Below are positions 25,436 to 35,234 of a DNA stretch of 64,000 bases, one piece after another. The DNA is from Hyphomicrobiaceae bacterium (GTDB lineage: Bacteria > Pseudomonadota > Alphaproteobacteria > Rhizobiales > Hyphomicrobiaceae): assembly GCA_030655135.1 (NCBI GenBank), contig JAURWC010000022.1, forward strand, positions 1 to 64,000. Reading direction: 5' to 3'. A model generated the notes under the pieces. That model was not told the DNA's origin, ran no database searches, and worked only from the letters and a program-made list of their open reading frames with translations. Position 1 is the first letter of the stretch, and every line of letters starts with the position of its first letter. The translations under genes and the position numbers were made by a program.

Positions 25436-27495
25436 GCGAGGCGATGCAGGAGCTGCTGGCCTACGTTCTGGGTGACGGCTTGCTGCCCGCAGTGGGCGCT
25501 GCCGGGCTTTTTGGGATCGTCGCGCTGGTGACCGCAACGACGCGGGCAGCCGCTTTCTACGCGGCCGATCGCGCAGTGCCGCCGCTGTTGAGCGGCATGG
25601 CGACGAGCGCGGCGTTTCTGTCATCGGCGCCGTTTCTGGGGCTTGCGGGTACGCTCTACATTCTCGGCAGCGACGGGCTGGCGTGGCTGGTGGGACTCGC
25701 CGCCGGCCTGGTGTTGATGGGCGTGCTGATCGCGCCCGCTTTCCGTGCGTCAGGCGCTCTGACCGTTCCTGAGTTTCTGGCGAAGCGATACGGCGGGCGG
25801 CTGGTGCCGTTGCTCGCCACGCTCGTCGTTCTGGCGGTCTGTTTTCTGCTGCTCGCGGCGCAGCTGTCCGCGATTGGCGATGTCGTATATCGGACGCTGT
25901 ACATACCGCCGCCGATCGCTATCGGTGCGGCGGGCATCGGCATCACCATATTGCTGGCAGTGGGCGGCATGCGGGGCGCCACGTGGCTTGGCGTCCTGTT
26001 GCTGGCTGCAATCCTCGCCGCCTATCTGGTGCCGCTGGCGGGGCTGACACTGGCCAAGCACGGCAGCGCTCTGGGACCGCTCGCCTATGGCCAGACGCTG
26101 CAGGAACTGCCGAACCTAGAGATCGACATGCTTTCTGAGGAGCTGGCAGACGCCGCTAGCTTGAAGCCGCATACACGCCCTTTCCTGCAGATGGACTATG
26201 TCAACACGCTGGCCCTTATCATTTGCCTGATGGCGGGCACGGCTGTGCTGCCGCACGTGCTGATGCGCAACGCCGTGACGGCCGGCGTTCGGCAGACGCG
26301 GATGTCGATGGCGTGGGCGCTTCTGTTCACGACGGCAATGCTCGCATCGATCCCGGCCTACGCGGCGCTGACGAAGCACGAGATCTATCGCGTCGTCGCC
26401 AAGGGCGTCCCGTTCGCCGAACTGCCGGAGACGTTCGCGCGGGCCGGCGTCAGCGTTCATGGCACGACGCTCGACCTCTACGACGCCGTCATAGTCTCGA
26501 TGCGCAACGCAACGGCCGATGCTCCGGCCGTCTCGCAGCACTTGCAGCGCGAGCGGCCGAAGGAGTTTGCGCTGTGGGCCGCCCTGAAGCCGCAGGTGAG
26601 GGACGGACTGATGACGGCTGCGAAGGACGCAGCTTCGTCCAGCACGGCGGACCATTTCCAGACCTGGCGCAGTACGCTGCTGCCGATTGCAGCGACGGCG
26701 GCCGGCAATAAAACAGGCAAGCTGACGCAGAGTGCCATTGCCATCGAGCCCGCGGCGGCCGCGTTCGTTGGATTTGAATTAGCGGGTTTGCCGCCCGCCT
26801 GGGTGATGCTGTTTGCGATCGGCGCAATTTTGGCAGGACTTGCGGCGGCGATCGCCACGGCATGGGCCGTCGCGCAAAGCCTCGGTTATGACCTGCTTAA
26901 ATCCGGGCGAGAGAGCACGCTGGTTGTCCGGGCCTGCTGTGCGGTTGCGGTGGCCGGGGCCGCCGCGGTGGCTGTCGTCGCGCCTGCCGACGTCACGACG
27001 ATGGCGGCATGGACGTTCTCGATCGCGGCGACCGCGCTGTTTCCGGCCATCGTACTCGGCATATGGTGGCCGCGGACGACGCGGGCGGGAGCGATGGCGG
27101 GGATGCTGGCGGGCCTGACGGTCACGCTGGGGTATATTGGCGGCAGCTACTTTGCACCCGTGCCATTCTTCGAAACGACCGGCGGGCTGTCTGATGCAGG
27201 ATCGATGGCCGGAGCAAAGGTTGCCACGCTGCAAGGCGCCGCGAACAAGGCCAGCGCCGATACCAGGCCTGCTGCGGAAGCAGCACTTGTGGCCTATGCC
27301 CGCGGCACGCCCTATAAGGCCGGTGCAGCCAACTGGTTTGGTATCCACAATACAGCTGCAGCCTTGTTCGGCTTGCCGTTGGGATTCTTTATTACAATTC
27401 TGGTAAGCCTGCTGACGCGACGGCCATCGGCCCAAACACTGGACTTCGTTCGGGCCATCCGCCGGCCATCAGTCCCGTTACAGGCGGATTTATAG
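25432..27495 (+). CDS. Sodium:solute symporter large subunit (ActP/VC_2705-like)
   Basis: This 687-residue SSS-family transporter has about 13 membrane helices, with the conserved N-terminal cores FLSSAPFLGLAGTLYILG and PEFLAKRYGG and the MAGTAVLPHVLMR segment of acetate-permease-like members. A hydrophilic insert of about 100 residues (about 325-430) and another near 590-640 make it longer than ActP (about 550). Likely substrates are acetate or another short monocarboxylate, by family only. It is co-translated with the DUF4212 gene. Confidence 0.85.
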   Translation: MSEAMQELLAYVLGDGLLPAVGAAGLFGIVALVTATTRAAAFYAADRAVPPLLSGMATSAAFLSSAPFLGLAGTLYILGSDGLAWLVGLAAGLVLMGVLIAPAFRASGALTVPEFLAKRYGGRLVPLLATLVVLAVCFLLLAAQLSAIGDVVYRTLYIPPPIAIGAAGIGITILLAVGGMRGATWLGVLLLAAILAAYLVPLAGLTLAKHGSALGPLAYGQTLQELPNLEIDMLSEELADAASLKPHTRPFLQMDYVNTLALIICLMAGTAVLPHVLMRNAVTAGVRQTRMSMAWALLFTTAMLASIPAYAALTKHEIYRVVAKGVPFAELPETFARAGVSVHGTTLDLYDAVIVSMRNATADAPAVSQHLQRERPKEFALWAALKPQVRDGLMTAAKDAASSSTADHFQTWRSTLLPIAATAAGNKTGKLTQSAIAIEPAAAAFVGFELAGLPPAWVMLFAIGAILAGLAAAIATAWAVAQSLGYDLLKSGRESTLVVRACCAVAVAGAAAVAVVAPADVTTMAAWTFSIAATALFPAIVLGIWWPRTTRAGAMAGMLAGLTVTLGYIGGSYFAPVPFFETTGGLSDAGSMAGAKVATLQGAANKASADTRPAAEAALVAYARGTPYKAGAANWFGIHNTAAALFGLPLGFFITILVSLLTRRPSAQTLDFVRAIRRPSVPLQADL

Positions 27496-27511
27496 GAACA
27501 CTCACGCCGTC

Positions 27512-28822
27512 ATGTCGCTCGAGCTTGGTCTCATTCTACTCGCCATCGTGGCGCTCATCGCGCTCTCGGCTTTTTTCAACGGCAGCGAAACGGCGCTGAC
27601 GGCCGCCTCGCGGGCTCGAATGCATGCGATGGAGCAGGAGGGGCACGCTGGCGCGAAGGGCGTCAACAAGCTGTTGTCGACGCCTGAAAAGATGATCGGC
27701 ACGGTGCTGCTCGGCAATACGCTGGTGGATGTGCTGGCCTCTGCGCTGGCTGCCAGCCTGGCCGTCATGCTGGTGGGCGACGTAGGGCTGATTTACGCCA
27801 CCGTGATCATGACGCTGCTGATCGTGATCTTCGCCGCCGTGCTGCCGAAGACCTACGCGCTCGTGTCGCCGGACAAGGTGGCGCTGATGGTGGCACCGAT
27901 TATGCACTTCATCGTGATCGCGCTGTCACCTGTGACCAAGGCCATCGAGATCATCGTTCGCTGGATCCTGAAGCTGACGCCGTCGACGCGGGACGACGCG
28001 GCCAACATCCTGGCGGCGCACGAGGAGATCCGCGGCACGATCGACCTGCAGACGAAAGAGGGCACGGTCGCGCGTCACGATGCGGAGATGCTGGGCGGCG
28101 TGCTGGACCTGCGAGACCTGCAGGTCGCCGACATCATGATTCATCGCACCAAGATGGAAACGCTGAACGCCGACGAAAGCCCGCAGGCGATCGTCGACGA
28201 GATCCTGCATTCGCAATACACGCGCATGCCGATCTGGCGCGACGAGCCGGAAAACATCGTCGGCGTGCTGCACACCAAAGATCTGCTGATCGCGCTCGGG
28301 CGGTCGGCGTGGGATATCTCCAAGCTCGACATCATGAGCTTTGCGACGCCGCCCTGGTTCGTGCCGGATACGACGGCGGTGAAACATCAGCTCAACGCGT
28401 TTCTGAAACGCAAGGCGCAGATGGCGCTGGTCGTTGATGAGTATGGCGAGGTGCAAGGACTGATCTCACTAGAGGACATCCTGGAAGAGATCGTGGGCCA
28501 GATCGCCGACGAGCACGATACGCACGAGGCGCATATTCGGGTTCAGGCCGACGGGACAGTGAACGTGGACGGGACCGTGGCAATTCGCGATCTCAACCGG
28601 CATATGGATTGGGATTTGCCGGACGAGGAAGCGACGACCATGGCTGGCCTGGTGATTCACGAGGCGCAGACCATCCCCGAGCCGGGGCAGGTTTTCACGT
28701 TCTACGGCTATCGCTTCGAGATCCTGCGCAAGACGCGCAACAAGATTTCGGCGATCCGTGTAAAGCCGGTGGAAGCGGGAGGTGCAGATACGGCAGTGGA
28801 GGCTAGTGCCCTCCGATCGTGA
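27512..28822 (+). CDS. CNNM/CorC-family membrane protein (DUF21-CBS-CorC_HlyC)
   Basis: The 436-residue protein has an N-terminal DUF21 domain with four helices (about 1-185), two CBS domains (about 205-330: DIMIHRTKMETLNADESPQAI and VVDEYGEVQGLISLEDILEEIVG) and a C-terminal CorC_HlyC domain (about 345-425). Members are implicated in Mg2+/Co2+ efflux or resistance. It begins 16 bases after the symporter gene, so it may be part of the same transcript. Its Ala/Glu-containing C-terminus is short and unremarkable. Confidence 0.92.
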   Translation: MSLELGLILLAIVALIALSAFFNGSETALTAASRARMHAMEQEGHAGAKGVNKLLSTPEKMIGTVLLGNTLVDVLASALAASLAVMLVGDVGLIYATVIMTLLIVIFAAVLPKTYALVSPDKVALMVAPIMHFIVIALSPVTKAIEIIVRWILKLTPSTRDDAANILAAHEEIRGTIDLQTKEGTVARHDAEMLGGVLDLRDLQVADIMIHRTKMETLNADESPQAIVDEILHSQYTRMPIWRDEPENIVGVLHTKDLLIALGRSAWDISKLDIMSFATPPWFVPDTTAVKHQLNAFLKRKAQMALVVDEYGEVQGLISLEDILEEIVGQIADEHDTHEAHIRVQADGTVNVDGTVAIRDLNRHMDWDLPDEEATTMAGLVIHEAQTIPEPGQVFTFYGYRFEILRKTRNKISAIRVKPVEAGGADTAVEASALRS

Positions 28823-28965
28823 GACTGCGCCAATTTCGCCGCACGGTGCCTCGATAAGCCTCCGGCGCGCGGCCCTGGGCTGATAAGGCCTGGGCCGATG
28901 CCGCCAACTTTTCTATGCTGTGGCGCTCTGTGTGCAGAGCAGCCAACGATGTGCCGGAGACCAAG

Positions 28966-30414
28966 ATGCGTTCAAGCCCCGCAGCCCTTCTGTTCGCCAC
29001 GACAATCGCGATTGCGTTGCCGGCAGCCGCGCGCGCGGACGAGGTTGCGGACATGCGCCAATCGTGTGTGGCGGCGGCGAAGGCCGAGACCACCGATGTT
29101 GCGAACAAAGGGTTGGCAGACTGCGCGCAATTGATTGCGCGCGACGCAAACGACGTCGAGGCCTACCGCGGCCGCGCCAACATCCACTATTTGCTGGGCG
29201 ACTATCCTAAGGCGATCGAGGATCTCGATCAGGCCATTGCCTTGGACAACACCTCGGCGCCGACTTACGCCGCGCGCGGCGAAGCGCGCTACATGAACAG
29301 CGAGACGGAAGAGGCGATCGGCGACTATCGCCACGCGATCGAGTTGGTGCCAAACGAGGCCACTTACTATCGGGGCCGCGCTAAGATCCTGATGATGGAC
29401 CAGCGCTACGCCGAAGCGCTGCCGGATCTGACGAAGGTCGTCGAACTGCAGCCCAATGATGTCGACAGCTACAGCCAGCGTGCTCGCGTCTACGCGCAAC
29501 TAGAGAACGACGACGCGACGCTGGCCGACTACGACAAGATGCTCGCGCTGAGCGCCGACGAGTGGCCCGCACACTGGTTGAAGGCGAACTATCTGGAGGG
29601 CCGGGGACGGCACGACGACTGCATCGCGGAACACGGCAAGGTCATCGCGCTCAAGCCTGCGATGATTGACGGGTATGCGCAGCGCGCGTCCGCGCTGTTT
29701 CGCATCGGCCGCGCCGAAGCGGCGATGGCCGATGTCAGCAAAATGATCGAGCTCGATCCCATCCAAGGCTACACCTGGCGCGCCAGTCATTTCGAGACGA
29801 GCCGCGAGCTGGACAAGGCGATTGCGGACGCCACGAAACTCGTAGAACTGCAGCCCGGTGTAGCGGCGCCGCTGGAGATGCGCTCGCGGTTGCACACTGC
29901 CAACAGCGACACGAAGGCGGCGTTGATCGATCTCAACACTGCGATCGCGCTCGATCCGAAAGCGGAAGCGAATTATTGGGCCAGGATCACTGCCAATCAA
30001 AATCAGCAGGGTGAAGAGGCAAAGCAGGCCATTCTGGCCGACTACGAAAAGCTGATCGAGGTGGTGCCCGGCGAGGCGGCGCGGATCTATTCTGCGCGAG
30101 CCGGCTACCTGCGCCAGCAGAAGGACTATGCCGGCGCCATCGCCGACTATTCCAAGGCGATCGAAAAGGGTGAGACGTCCGAAGACGCCTACCAGGCGCG
30201 CGCCGCAACGCACATGCTCAACGCAAACTACGCGGCTGCAGCCGAGGACTTCACCAAGATGATCGAGCAGAAGCCGGATACGGTGGAGCTCTATTTCGTG
30301 CGCGGCTATGCCCATTTGCGTGCCGGGCAGTTGATTACCGCGGCCTCGGATTATGGTACGGGGGTCTGGCGCTTCATCCGCGATGTTTACTGGCCCGCTT
30401 TGACGTCTGAGTGA
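28966..30414 (+). CDS. Secreted TPR-repeat protein
   Basis: The ATG at 28966 has a GGAG seven bases upstream and gives 482 residues with a clean signal peptide (ends AAARADE). The mature protein is almost wholly tetratricopeptide repeats of about 34 residues (for example EAYRGRANIHYLLGDYPKAIEDLDQAIALD), around 12 units to the C-terminus, which form a superhelical protein-binding scaffold in the periplasm. No catalytic domain is seen. It is the second TPR protein within 5 kb. The partner is unknown. Confidence 0.85.
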   Translation: MRSSPAALLFATTIAIALPAAARADEVADMRQSCVAAAKAETTDVANKGLADCAQLIARDANDVEAYRGRANIHYLLGDYPKAIEDLDQAIALDNTSAPTYAARGEARYMNSETEEAIGDYRHAIELVPNEATYYRGRAKILMMDQRYAEALPDLTKVVELQPNDVDSYSQRARVYAQLENDDATLADYDKMLALSADEWPAHWLKANYLEGRGRHDDCIAEHGKVIALKPAMIDGYAQRASALFRIGRAEAAMADVSKMIELDPIQGYTWRASHFETSRELDKAIADATKLVELQPGVAAPLEMRSRLHTANSDTKAALIDLNTAIALDPKAEANYWARITANQNQQGEEAKQAILADYEKLIEVVPGEAARIYSARAGYLRQQKDYAGAIADYSKAIEKGETSEDAYQARAATHMLNANYAAAAEDFTKMIEQKPDTVELYFVRGYAHLRAGQLITAASDYGTGVWRFIRDVYWPALTSE

Positions 30415-30636
30415 ACATCCGCCGCCCGGCTACGTTCAGTAACGGTTCACCTTGGCCACCCTAAATTCTAGGTAACCTGCGCGGGCTCGCTTAGCCTTGC
30501 CAGGGCTTTACCTTTCGTCCGGCCGAGCGAATGCTTTGGCCTTCAGAACTGCGCAGTGGACGCAGGATTGGAATAGCCGTGCGCTAGAAATGCAGCCCAC
30601 CACCAAGTGCGGCTGATGGAAGGAGACAGCTCAGCA

Positions 30637-30933
30637 ATGTTGAGGACAACTTTGAAAGCGGCGCTTGCAGGCGCCATTCTCTCACTCGCCCTGGCTGCGG
30701 GAACCGCGCAGGCCGCCCCGGTCTCTCCGGATGCGGCGCGCAGCGTTGCCAGCCAATCGGCCAGCGAGGCAACGCAGGTGCATTGGCGCCGGCATCATCG
30801 TCACCGCTGGCACCACCACCGGTCACACCGCAATCATTGGCATCGCCGGCACACTCACCGCCATTGCGGTTACGTTCGGCGCTGCGGCTATTGGGGCTGC
30901 AGAATTGTGCGGCGCTGCCATCGCGGCTGGTAG
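30637..30933 (+). CDS. Small His/Arg-rich secreted protein
   Basis: From the ATG at 30637 (AAGGAG upstream) the product has 98 residues: a signal peptide ending GTAQA, a short Ser/Ala-rich spacer, then about 45 residues extremely rich in His, Arg and Trp (RHHRHRWHHHRSHRNHWHRR), ending with four Cys spaced around CGYVRRCGYWGCRIVRRC. Such composition could bind transition metals or acidic surfaces. A rho-independent terminator 30 bases downstream supports an independent gene. I know no characterised family. Confidence 0.72.
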   Translation: MLRTTLKAALAGAILSLALAAGTAQAAPVSPDAARSVASQSASEATQVHWRRHHRHRWHHHRSHRNHWHRRHTHRHCGYVRRCGYWGCRIVRRCHRGW

Positions 30934-30961
30934 GCGAAGCCGACTTACTGTTCTAGCGGGG

Positions 30962-30998
30962 AGCTAGGGCCACCTTGAAAAGTGGCTCTAGCTTTTTT
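30962..30998 (+). terminator. Terminator after the His-rich gene
   Basis: AGCTAGGGCCAC and GTGGCTCTAGCT form a 12-bp stem with one G-T wobble around CTTGAAAA, followed by TTTTTT. Confidence 0.93.
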
Positions 30999-31019
30999 CA
31001 TTGAGGGTTTGTTTGGAGC

Positions 31020-31304
31020 CTATGCGCGGATCGGCTCTCCGGGCGCGAAGGCGGAAATGGCCAAGGCGTGGATCGGCGGCATCTCGCCTTCAAGCGCCGC
31101 ATTGACCAGGCGATGACGCTCAAGCCGCGACCGGCCAGCGAACTTCGACGACACGATCAACAGGCGGAAATGGCTCTCGCCCGTGCCGGGGGAACCGCGA
31201 TGCCCGGCGTGCAACTCACTTTCGTTGACGACGTCAAGCCGTATCGGCTCAAGCGCGACCATCAATTTTTCGCGGATGCGCGTTTCTGCCCCTGTCGGCG
31301 CCAT
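31020..31304 (-). CDS. bolA: BolA-family protein
   Basis: The 94-residue protein is a BolA-type partner of monothiol glutaredoxins, involved in iron-sulfur trafficking or regulation. Visible hallmarks are the VNESELHAGHRG motif (with the conserved His), FRLLIVSSKFAGRSRLERHRLVNAAL and the ALAISAFAPGE end. Divergent transcription from the J-domain gene 146 bases away, with cobS and cobT following, is a conserved arrangement in Hyphomicrobiales. It could be named bolA or another BolA paralogue (yrbA/ibaG); length and the Cys-less HGH-type motif do not decide. Confidence 0.92.
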   Translation of the reverse strand: MAPTGAETRIREKLMVALEPIRLDVVNESELHAGHRGSPGTGESHFRLLIVSSKFAGRSRLERHRLVNAALEGEMPPIHALAISAFAPGEPIRA

Positions 31305-31450
31305 CGCCTTGCCCTTCTTGAAATGCTAGTGTTCCGACCCCTATTTCGCAAACTCTCGCTATGCGAAGCAAGCGCGCAATAGGCGCGTTGATGGTGCAAT
31401 CGCCTCCGCTCGCCTTGTGTGGCGCGGAGCATGAGATCATACTTGGCCGC

Positions 31451-32074
31451 ATGAAGCTCCAATCGAAGTACTTCGACTCCATCCGCGTGTCGCGCAACAA
31501 GCGCGCCGGCGACTCGGCGCGGCCCGAGGCCGATCCGCCGTGCCAGTGGAAGGGGTGCGACAAGCCGGGGCCCTATCGCGCGCCGATGGGCCGCGGCCGG
31601 GATGGCGACTACTTCTGCTTCTGCATGGACCACGTGCGCCAGTACAATGCCTCGTACAATTACTTCGACGGCATGAGCGACAACGAGGTGCGCGACTTCC
31701 AGAAGGATGCGCTGACCGGGCACCGGCCGACCTGGAAGGTGGGCGCCAACGCCTGGGCGCATGGCACGAAGGACGGCCGCGAGGGCAAGCAGGATGGGGC
31801 TGCGACCGGTGGCGCCAATTTCTTCGCGTGGCGGGCGCAGAAAGTTCGGGAAGAGCCCGCCGACCGCAAACGCTCACTGCGGCCGATCGAGAAAAAGTCG
31901 TTAGACGCCCTACACCTGGACGCGCGCGCCTCGAAAGAAGACATCAAGGCCAAGTTCAAGGAATTGGTTAAGCTGCACCACCCCGATGCCAATGGGGGCG
32001 ACAAGCAGTCCGAGGACAAGTTGCGCGAAATCATCCAAGCCTATAACTATCTGAAGCAGGCTGGCCTCGTCTGA
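31451..32074 (+). CDS. J-domain (DnaJ-like) protein
   Basis: From the ATG at 31451 the protein has 207 residues. The N-terminal region (about 1-130) has a Cys-containing segment (PPCQWKGCDKPGPYRAP, FCFCMDHVRQYNASYNYF), which may bind zinc. The C-terminal J domain (about 140-205) contains the HPD tripeptide in LHHPDANGGDKQSEDKL. It would stimulate DnaK ATPase. The position between bolA and cobS is typical of the order. Confidence 0.9.
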   Translation: MKLQSKYFDSIRVSRNKRAGDSARPEADPPCQWKGCDKPGPYRAPMGRGRDGDYFCFCMDHVRQYNASYNYFDGMSDNEVRDFQKDALTGHRPTWKVGANAWAHGTKDGREGKQDGAATGGANFFAWRAQKVREEPADRKRSLRPIEKKSLDALHLDARASKEDIKAKFKELVKLHHPDANGGDKQSEDKLREIIQAYNYLKQAGLV

Positions 32075-32170
32075 ACCAAGAATTCCTTGGCTCCGAGCGC
32101 GGCATTGGAACATGTCCAATCGGCCGCGGTTCCCTGCCCATAGAGGCCCTAGCTCAAAACAGAGATCCCC

Positions 32171-33169
32171 ATGCGCGCGCAATCCCAGGCTGCCCCGACC
32201 GCAAACGGCATGCCTGACATGAAAGTTTCGGTGCGTCAGGTTTTCGGCATCGACAGCGACCTGGAAGTGCCGGCCTATTCCAAGCCGGACGAGCACGTTC
32301 CGGACAACGATCCAGATTATCTGTTCAATCGCGACGTGACGCTGGCGATCCTAGCCGGGTTCAAACACAACCGCCGCGTGATGATCCAGGGCTACCACGG
32401 CACCGGCAAATCGACGCACATCGAGCAGGTGGCCTCGCGGCTGAACTGGCCGTGCATCCGCGTCAACCTCGATAGCCATGTGTCGCGCATCGACCTCGTC
32501 GGCAAGGACGCGATCGTGCTCAAGGAAGGCAAGCAGGTTACCGAGTTTCGCGAAGGCATCCTGCCGTATTGCCTGCAGTCCAACACCGCGCTGGTGTTCG
32601 ACGAATACGACGCCGGACGGCCGGACGTGATGTTCGTGATCCAGCGCGTGCTGGAAGTTTCGGGCAAGCTGACGCTGCTGGACCAGTCCAAGGTGATCCG
32701 CCCGCATGGTGCTTTCCGGCTGTTCTCGACGACGAACACCATCGGCCTGGGCGACACATCGGGCCTGTATCACGGCACGCAGCAAATCAACCAGGGCCAG
32801 ATGGATCGCTGGTCGATCGTGTGCACGTTGAACTATCTGCCGCACGACGACGAGGCAAAGATCGTCGTGTCGAAGGTGAAGTCATTCGGCAAGAGCGACG
32901 CCAAGCGCAAGCAGGTCTCGGCCATGGTGCGTGTGGCCGACCTCACGCGCCAGGCTTTCATCAACGGCGACCTGTCGACCGTGATGAGCCCGCGTACGGT
33001 GATGACCTGGGCAGAGAATGCGGAGATCTTCAACGACATTGGTTTTGCCTTCCGGCTGACGTTCCTCAACAAGTGCGATGAGTTGGAGCGGCCGCTGGTG
33101 GCGGAGTTCTACCAGCGCTCGTTCGGCGAGGAACTGCCCGAGAGCGCCGCCAACGTCGCCCTGAGCTGA
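32171..33169 (+). CDS. cobS: Cobaltochelatase subunit CobS
   Basis: CobS is the AAA+ ATPase subunit of the CobNST complex that inserts cobalt into hydrogenobyrinate a,c-diamide in aerobic vitamin B12 synthesis. The 332-residue protein has the Walker A GYHGTGKS (74-81), the Walker B-like [10 protein letters not shown] and typical N-terminal [21 protein letters not shown] start at 32210 is also possible but the longer form matches family N-termini better. cobT follows 28 bases later; cobN is not in the window. Confidence 0.97.
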   Translation: MRAQSQAAPTANGMPDMKVSVRQVFGIDSDLEVPAYSKPDEHVPDNDPDYLFNRDVTLAILAGFKHNRRVMIQGYHGTGKSTHIEQVASRLNWPCIRVNLDSHVSRIDLVGKDAIVLKEGKQVTEFREGILPYCLQSNTALVFDEYDAGRPDVMFVIQRVLEVSGKLTLLDQSKVIRPHGAFRLFSTTNTIGLGDTSGLYHGTQQINQGQMDRWSIVCTLNYLPHDDEAKIVVSKVKSFGKSDAKRKQVSAMVRVADLTRQAFINGDLSTVMSPRTVMTWAENAEIFNDIGFAFRLTFLNKCDELERPLVAEFYQRSFGEELPESAANVALS

Positions 33170-33197
33170 GGCGCGCGATGGCGCGACCGCAATCGTC

Positions 33198-35126
33198 ATG
33201 AGCAACACCGGGCCACCCAATAAACGCGGCGAGGCGCCGTCGGAGCCGCTGAAGCGGGCGATCGGCGTGACGACGCGGGCGATCGCGGGCGACCACGAGA
33301 TGCTGGTGGGGTATGCCGCCGGCACGCCGAATATGCACGGCCACACGGTGCAGCTTCCTGAACCGTCGCGCGTGCCGTCGCGGCGCGAGATCGCGGTGAT
33401 CCGCGGCTGGGCCGATAGCCTTGGACTGATGGCAGCGTGCCACAATGCGAAACTGCACAACAGGCTGGCGCCGTCATCCGGCACGGCGCGGGAAGTGTTC
33501 GAGGCCGTCGAAAAGGCGCGCGTGGAAGCCATTGGCGCCAATCGCATGGCCGGCATGGCCGGTAATCTGACCGCCAAGCTCGACGATCACTTTGCGCACG
33601 GGCGGTTTGCCAACGTGACCGATCGCGACTCTGCGCCACTCAGCGAAGCGATGGCGCTGATCGTGCGCGAGCGGCTGACGGGGTTGGAGACGCCAGAAAA
33701 CGCGGAGGCCATCGTCAACGTGTGGCGGCCGTGGATTGAAAAACGATGCGCCACGCTTCTGCAGAAAATGGACACCCTGAGCGAAGACCAGGAAGGTTTC
33801 GGGCGGCTGCTGCGCGACGTGTTGACGGCGCTCGACCTCGCTGAAGACTGGGGCGACAGCCAGTTGGAGAAAGAGGCCACCGAGGATCAGCCGGAGTCGG
33901 AGGGCGGCGAGGAAGAGAGCGAAGAATCGTCCGAGGGCGATGACGGCCAGGAGAGCCAGGGCGACAGCGAGGCGACGGAAAGCGAAGAGAGCAACATCGC
34001 CGACATGACGGATTCTGCCGACACGCAGGAATTCGACGTCGAGAGCGATGCGCCGGAGGAAGCGGAGACGGCTGAGCCGTGGAAGCCGAATACATCCGTG
34101 TTGGATGATCCGGAATCGTTTGGCTATCGCATCTACACGAAAGAGTTCGACGAGGAGGTTCAGGCCGACGACTTGTCGTCACCGGAAGAGCTCGACCGCC
34201 TGCGGGCCTTCCTCGATAAGGAGATGAAGCAGCTGGCAAGCGCGGTGGCGCGGCTGGCCAACAGGTTGCAGCGCCGCCTGCTGGCACAGCAGAACCGCGC
34301 CTGGGATTTCGACCTTGAAGAAGGCGCACTCGATGCGGCGCGGCTGACGCGCATCATCATCGATCCCATGCATCCGCTGTCGTTCAAGCAAGAGCGGGAT
34401 ATGGAATTCCGCGATACCGTCGTGACGCTGCTCTTGGACAACTCCGGCTCGATGCGCGGGCGGCCGATCATGGTGGCGGCGTGCGCGGCGGAGATCCTGG
34501 CGCGCACGCTGGAGCGCTGCGGCGTGAAGGTGGAGATCCTGGGTTTCACGACGCGGGCGTGGAAGGGCGGCCAGTCTCGCGAGCGCTGGATGGAAGCGGG
34601 CAAGCCCGGCAATGCCGGGCGGCTAAACGACATCCGCCACATCATTTACAAGACGGCGGATACGCCGTGGCGGCGGGCGAAGCGCTCGCTGGCGCTGATG
34701 ATGCGCGAGGGCATGCTGAAGGAAAACATCGATGGCGAGGCACTCGCCTGGGCGCATGCCCGGCTCATGGCACGGCCGGAGCATCGGCGCATCCTGATGA
34801 TGATCTCGGACGGCGCGCCGGTCGACGATTCCACGCTGTCGGTGAATTCGGGCAGCTATCTGGAAATGCATCTGCGCCAGGTCATCGAGGAGATCGAGAA
34901 GCGGTCGCCGGTGGAACTGCTGGCCATCGGCATCGGCCATGACGTGACGCGATACTATCAGCGCGCCGTGACGATCAGCGACCCCAGCGAACTGGCCGGT
35001 GCCATGACGGACAAGCTGGTGGAGCTGTTCGAGGAAAAGGACGCCACGTCTGCCGCAACGCTGCGCGGCGGCAGGAGCGGTGTCGGCCCGAAGCGCGTGA
35101 ACGTCGCCAGGGCGACACGGCACTAG
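33198..35126 (+). CDS. cobT: Cobaltochelatase subunit CobT
   Basis: CobT forms a chaperone-like double ring with CobS. The 642-residue protein has an N-terminal helical domain, a strongly acidic Glu/Ser/Asp-rich linker (about 225-300), and a C-terminal von Willebrand factor A domain (about 405-620) with the metal-site motif DNSGSMRG beginning at D414. The acidic region is typical of CobT. A long ORF on the other strand is a compositional shadow. Confidence 0.97.
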   Translation: MSNTGPPNKRGEAPSEPLKRAIGVTTRAIAGDHEMLVGYAAGTPNMHGHTVQLPEPSRVPSRREIAVIRGWADSLGLMAACHNAKLHNRLAPSSGTAREVFEAVEKARVEAIGANRMAGMAGNLTAKLDDHFAHGRFANVTDRDSAPLSEAMALIVRERLTGLETPENAEAIVNVWRPWIEKRCATLLQKMDTLSEDQEGFGRLLRDVLTALDLAEDWGDSQLEKEATEDQPESEGGEEESEESSEGDDGQESQGDSEATESEESNIADMTDSADTQEFDVESDAPEEAETAEPWKPNTSVLDDPESFGYRIYTKEFDEEVQADDLSSPEELDRLRAFLDKEMKQLASAVARLANRLQRRLLAQQNRAWDFDLEEGALDAARLTRIIIDPMHPLSFKQERDMEFRDTVVTLLLDNSGSMRGRPIMVAACAAEILARTLERCGVKVEILGFTTRAWKGGQSRERWMEAGKPGNAGRLNDIRHIIYKTADTPWRRAKRSLALMMREGMLKENIDGEALAWAHARLMARPEHRRILMMISDGAPVDDSTLSVNSGSYLEMHLRQVIEEIEKRSPVELLAIGIGHDVTRYYQRAVTISDPSELAGAMTDKLVELFEEKDATSAATLRGGRSGVGPKRVNVARATRH

Positions 35127-35234
35127 TCATGTGCTCGACATCGGACGGCTGCAAGTCTGGCCTGCGACCCGCCGCAATCATTGGGCAGATAGCGGTCAGC
35201 CTGTGAAGAGATTCGCCGATCGAGGCCCTTTCGC

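Noticed and set aside
32075-32170. Cobalamin riboswitch before cobS
   Set aside because: The gap is only about 96 bases and I see no B12-box-like sequence.
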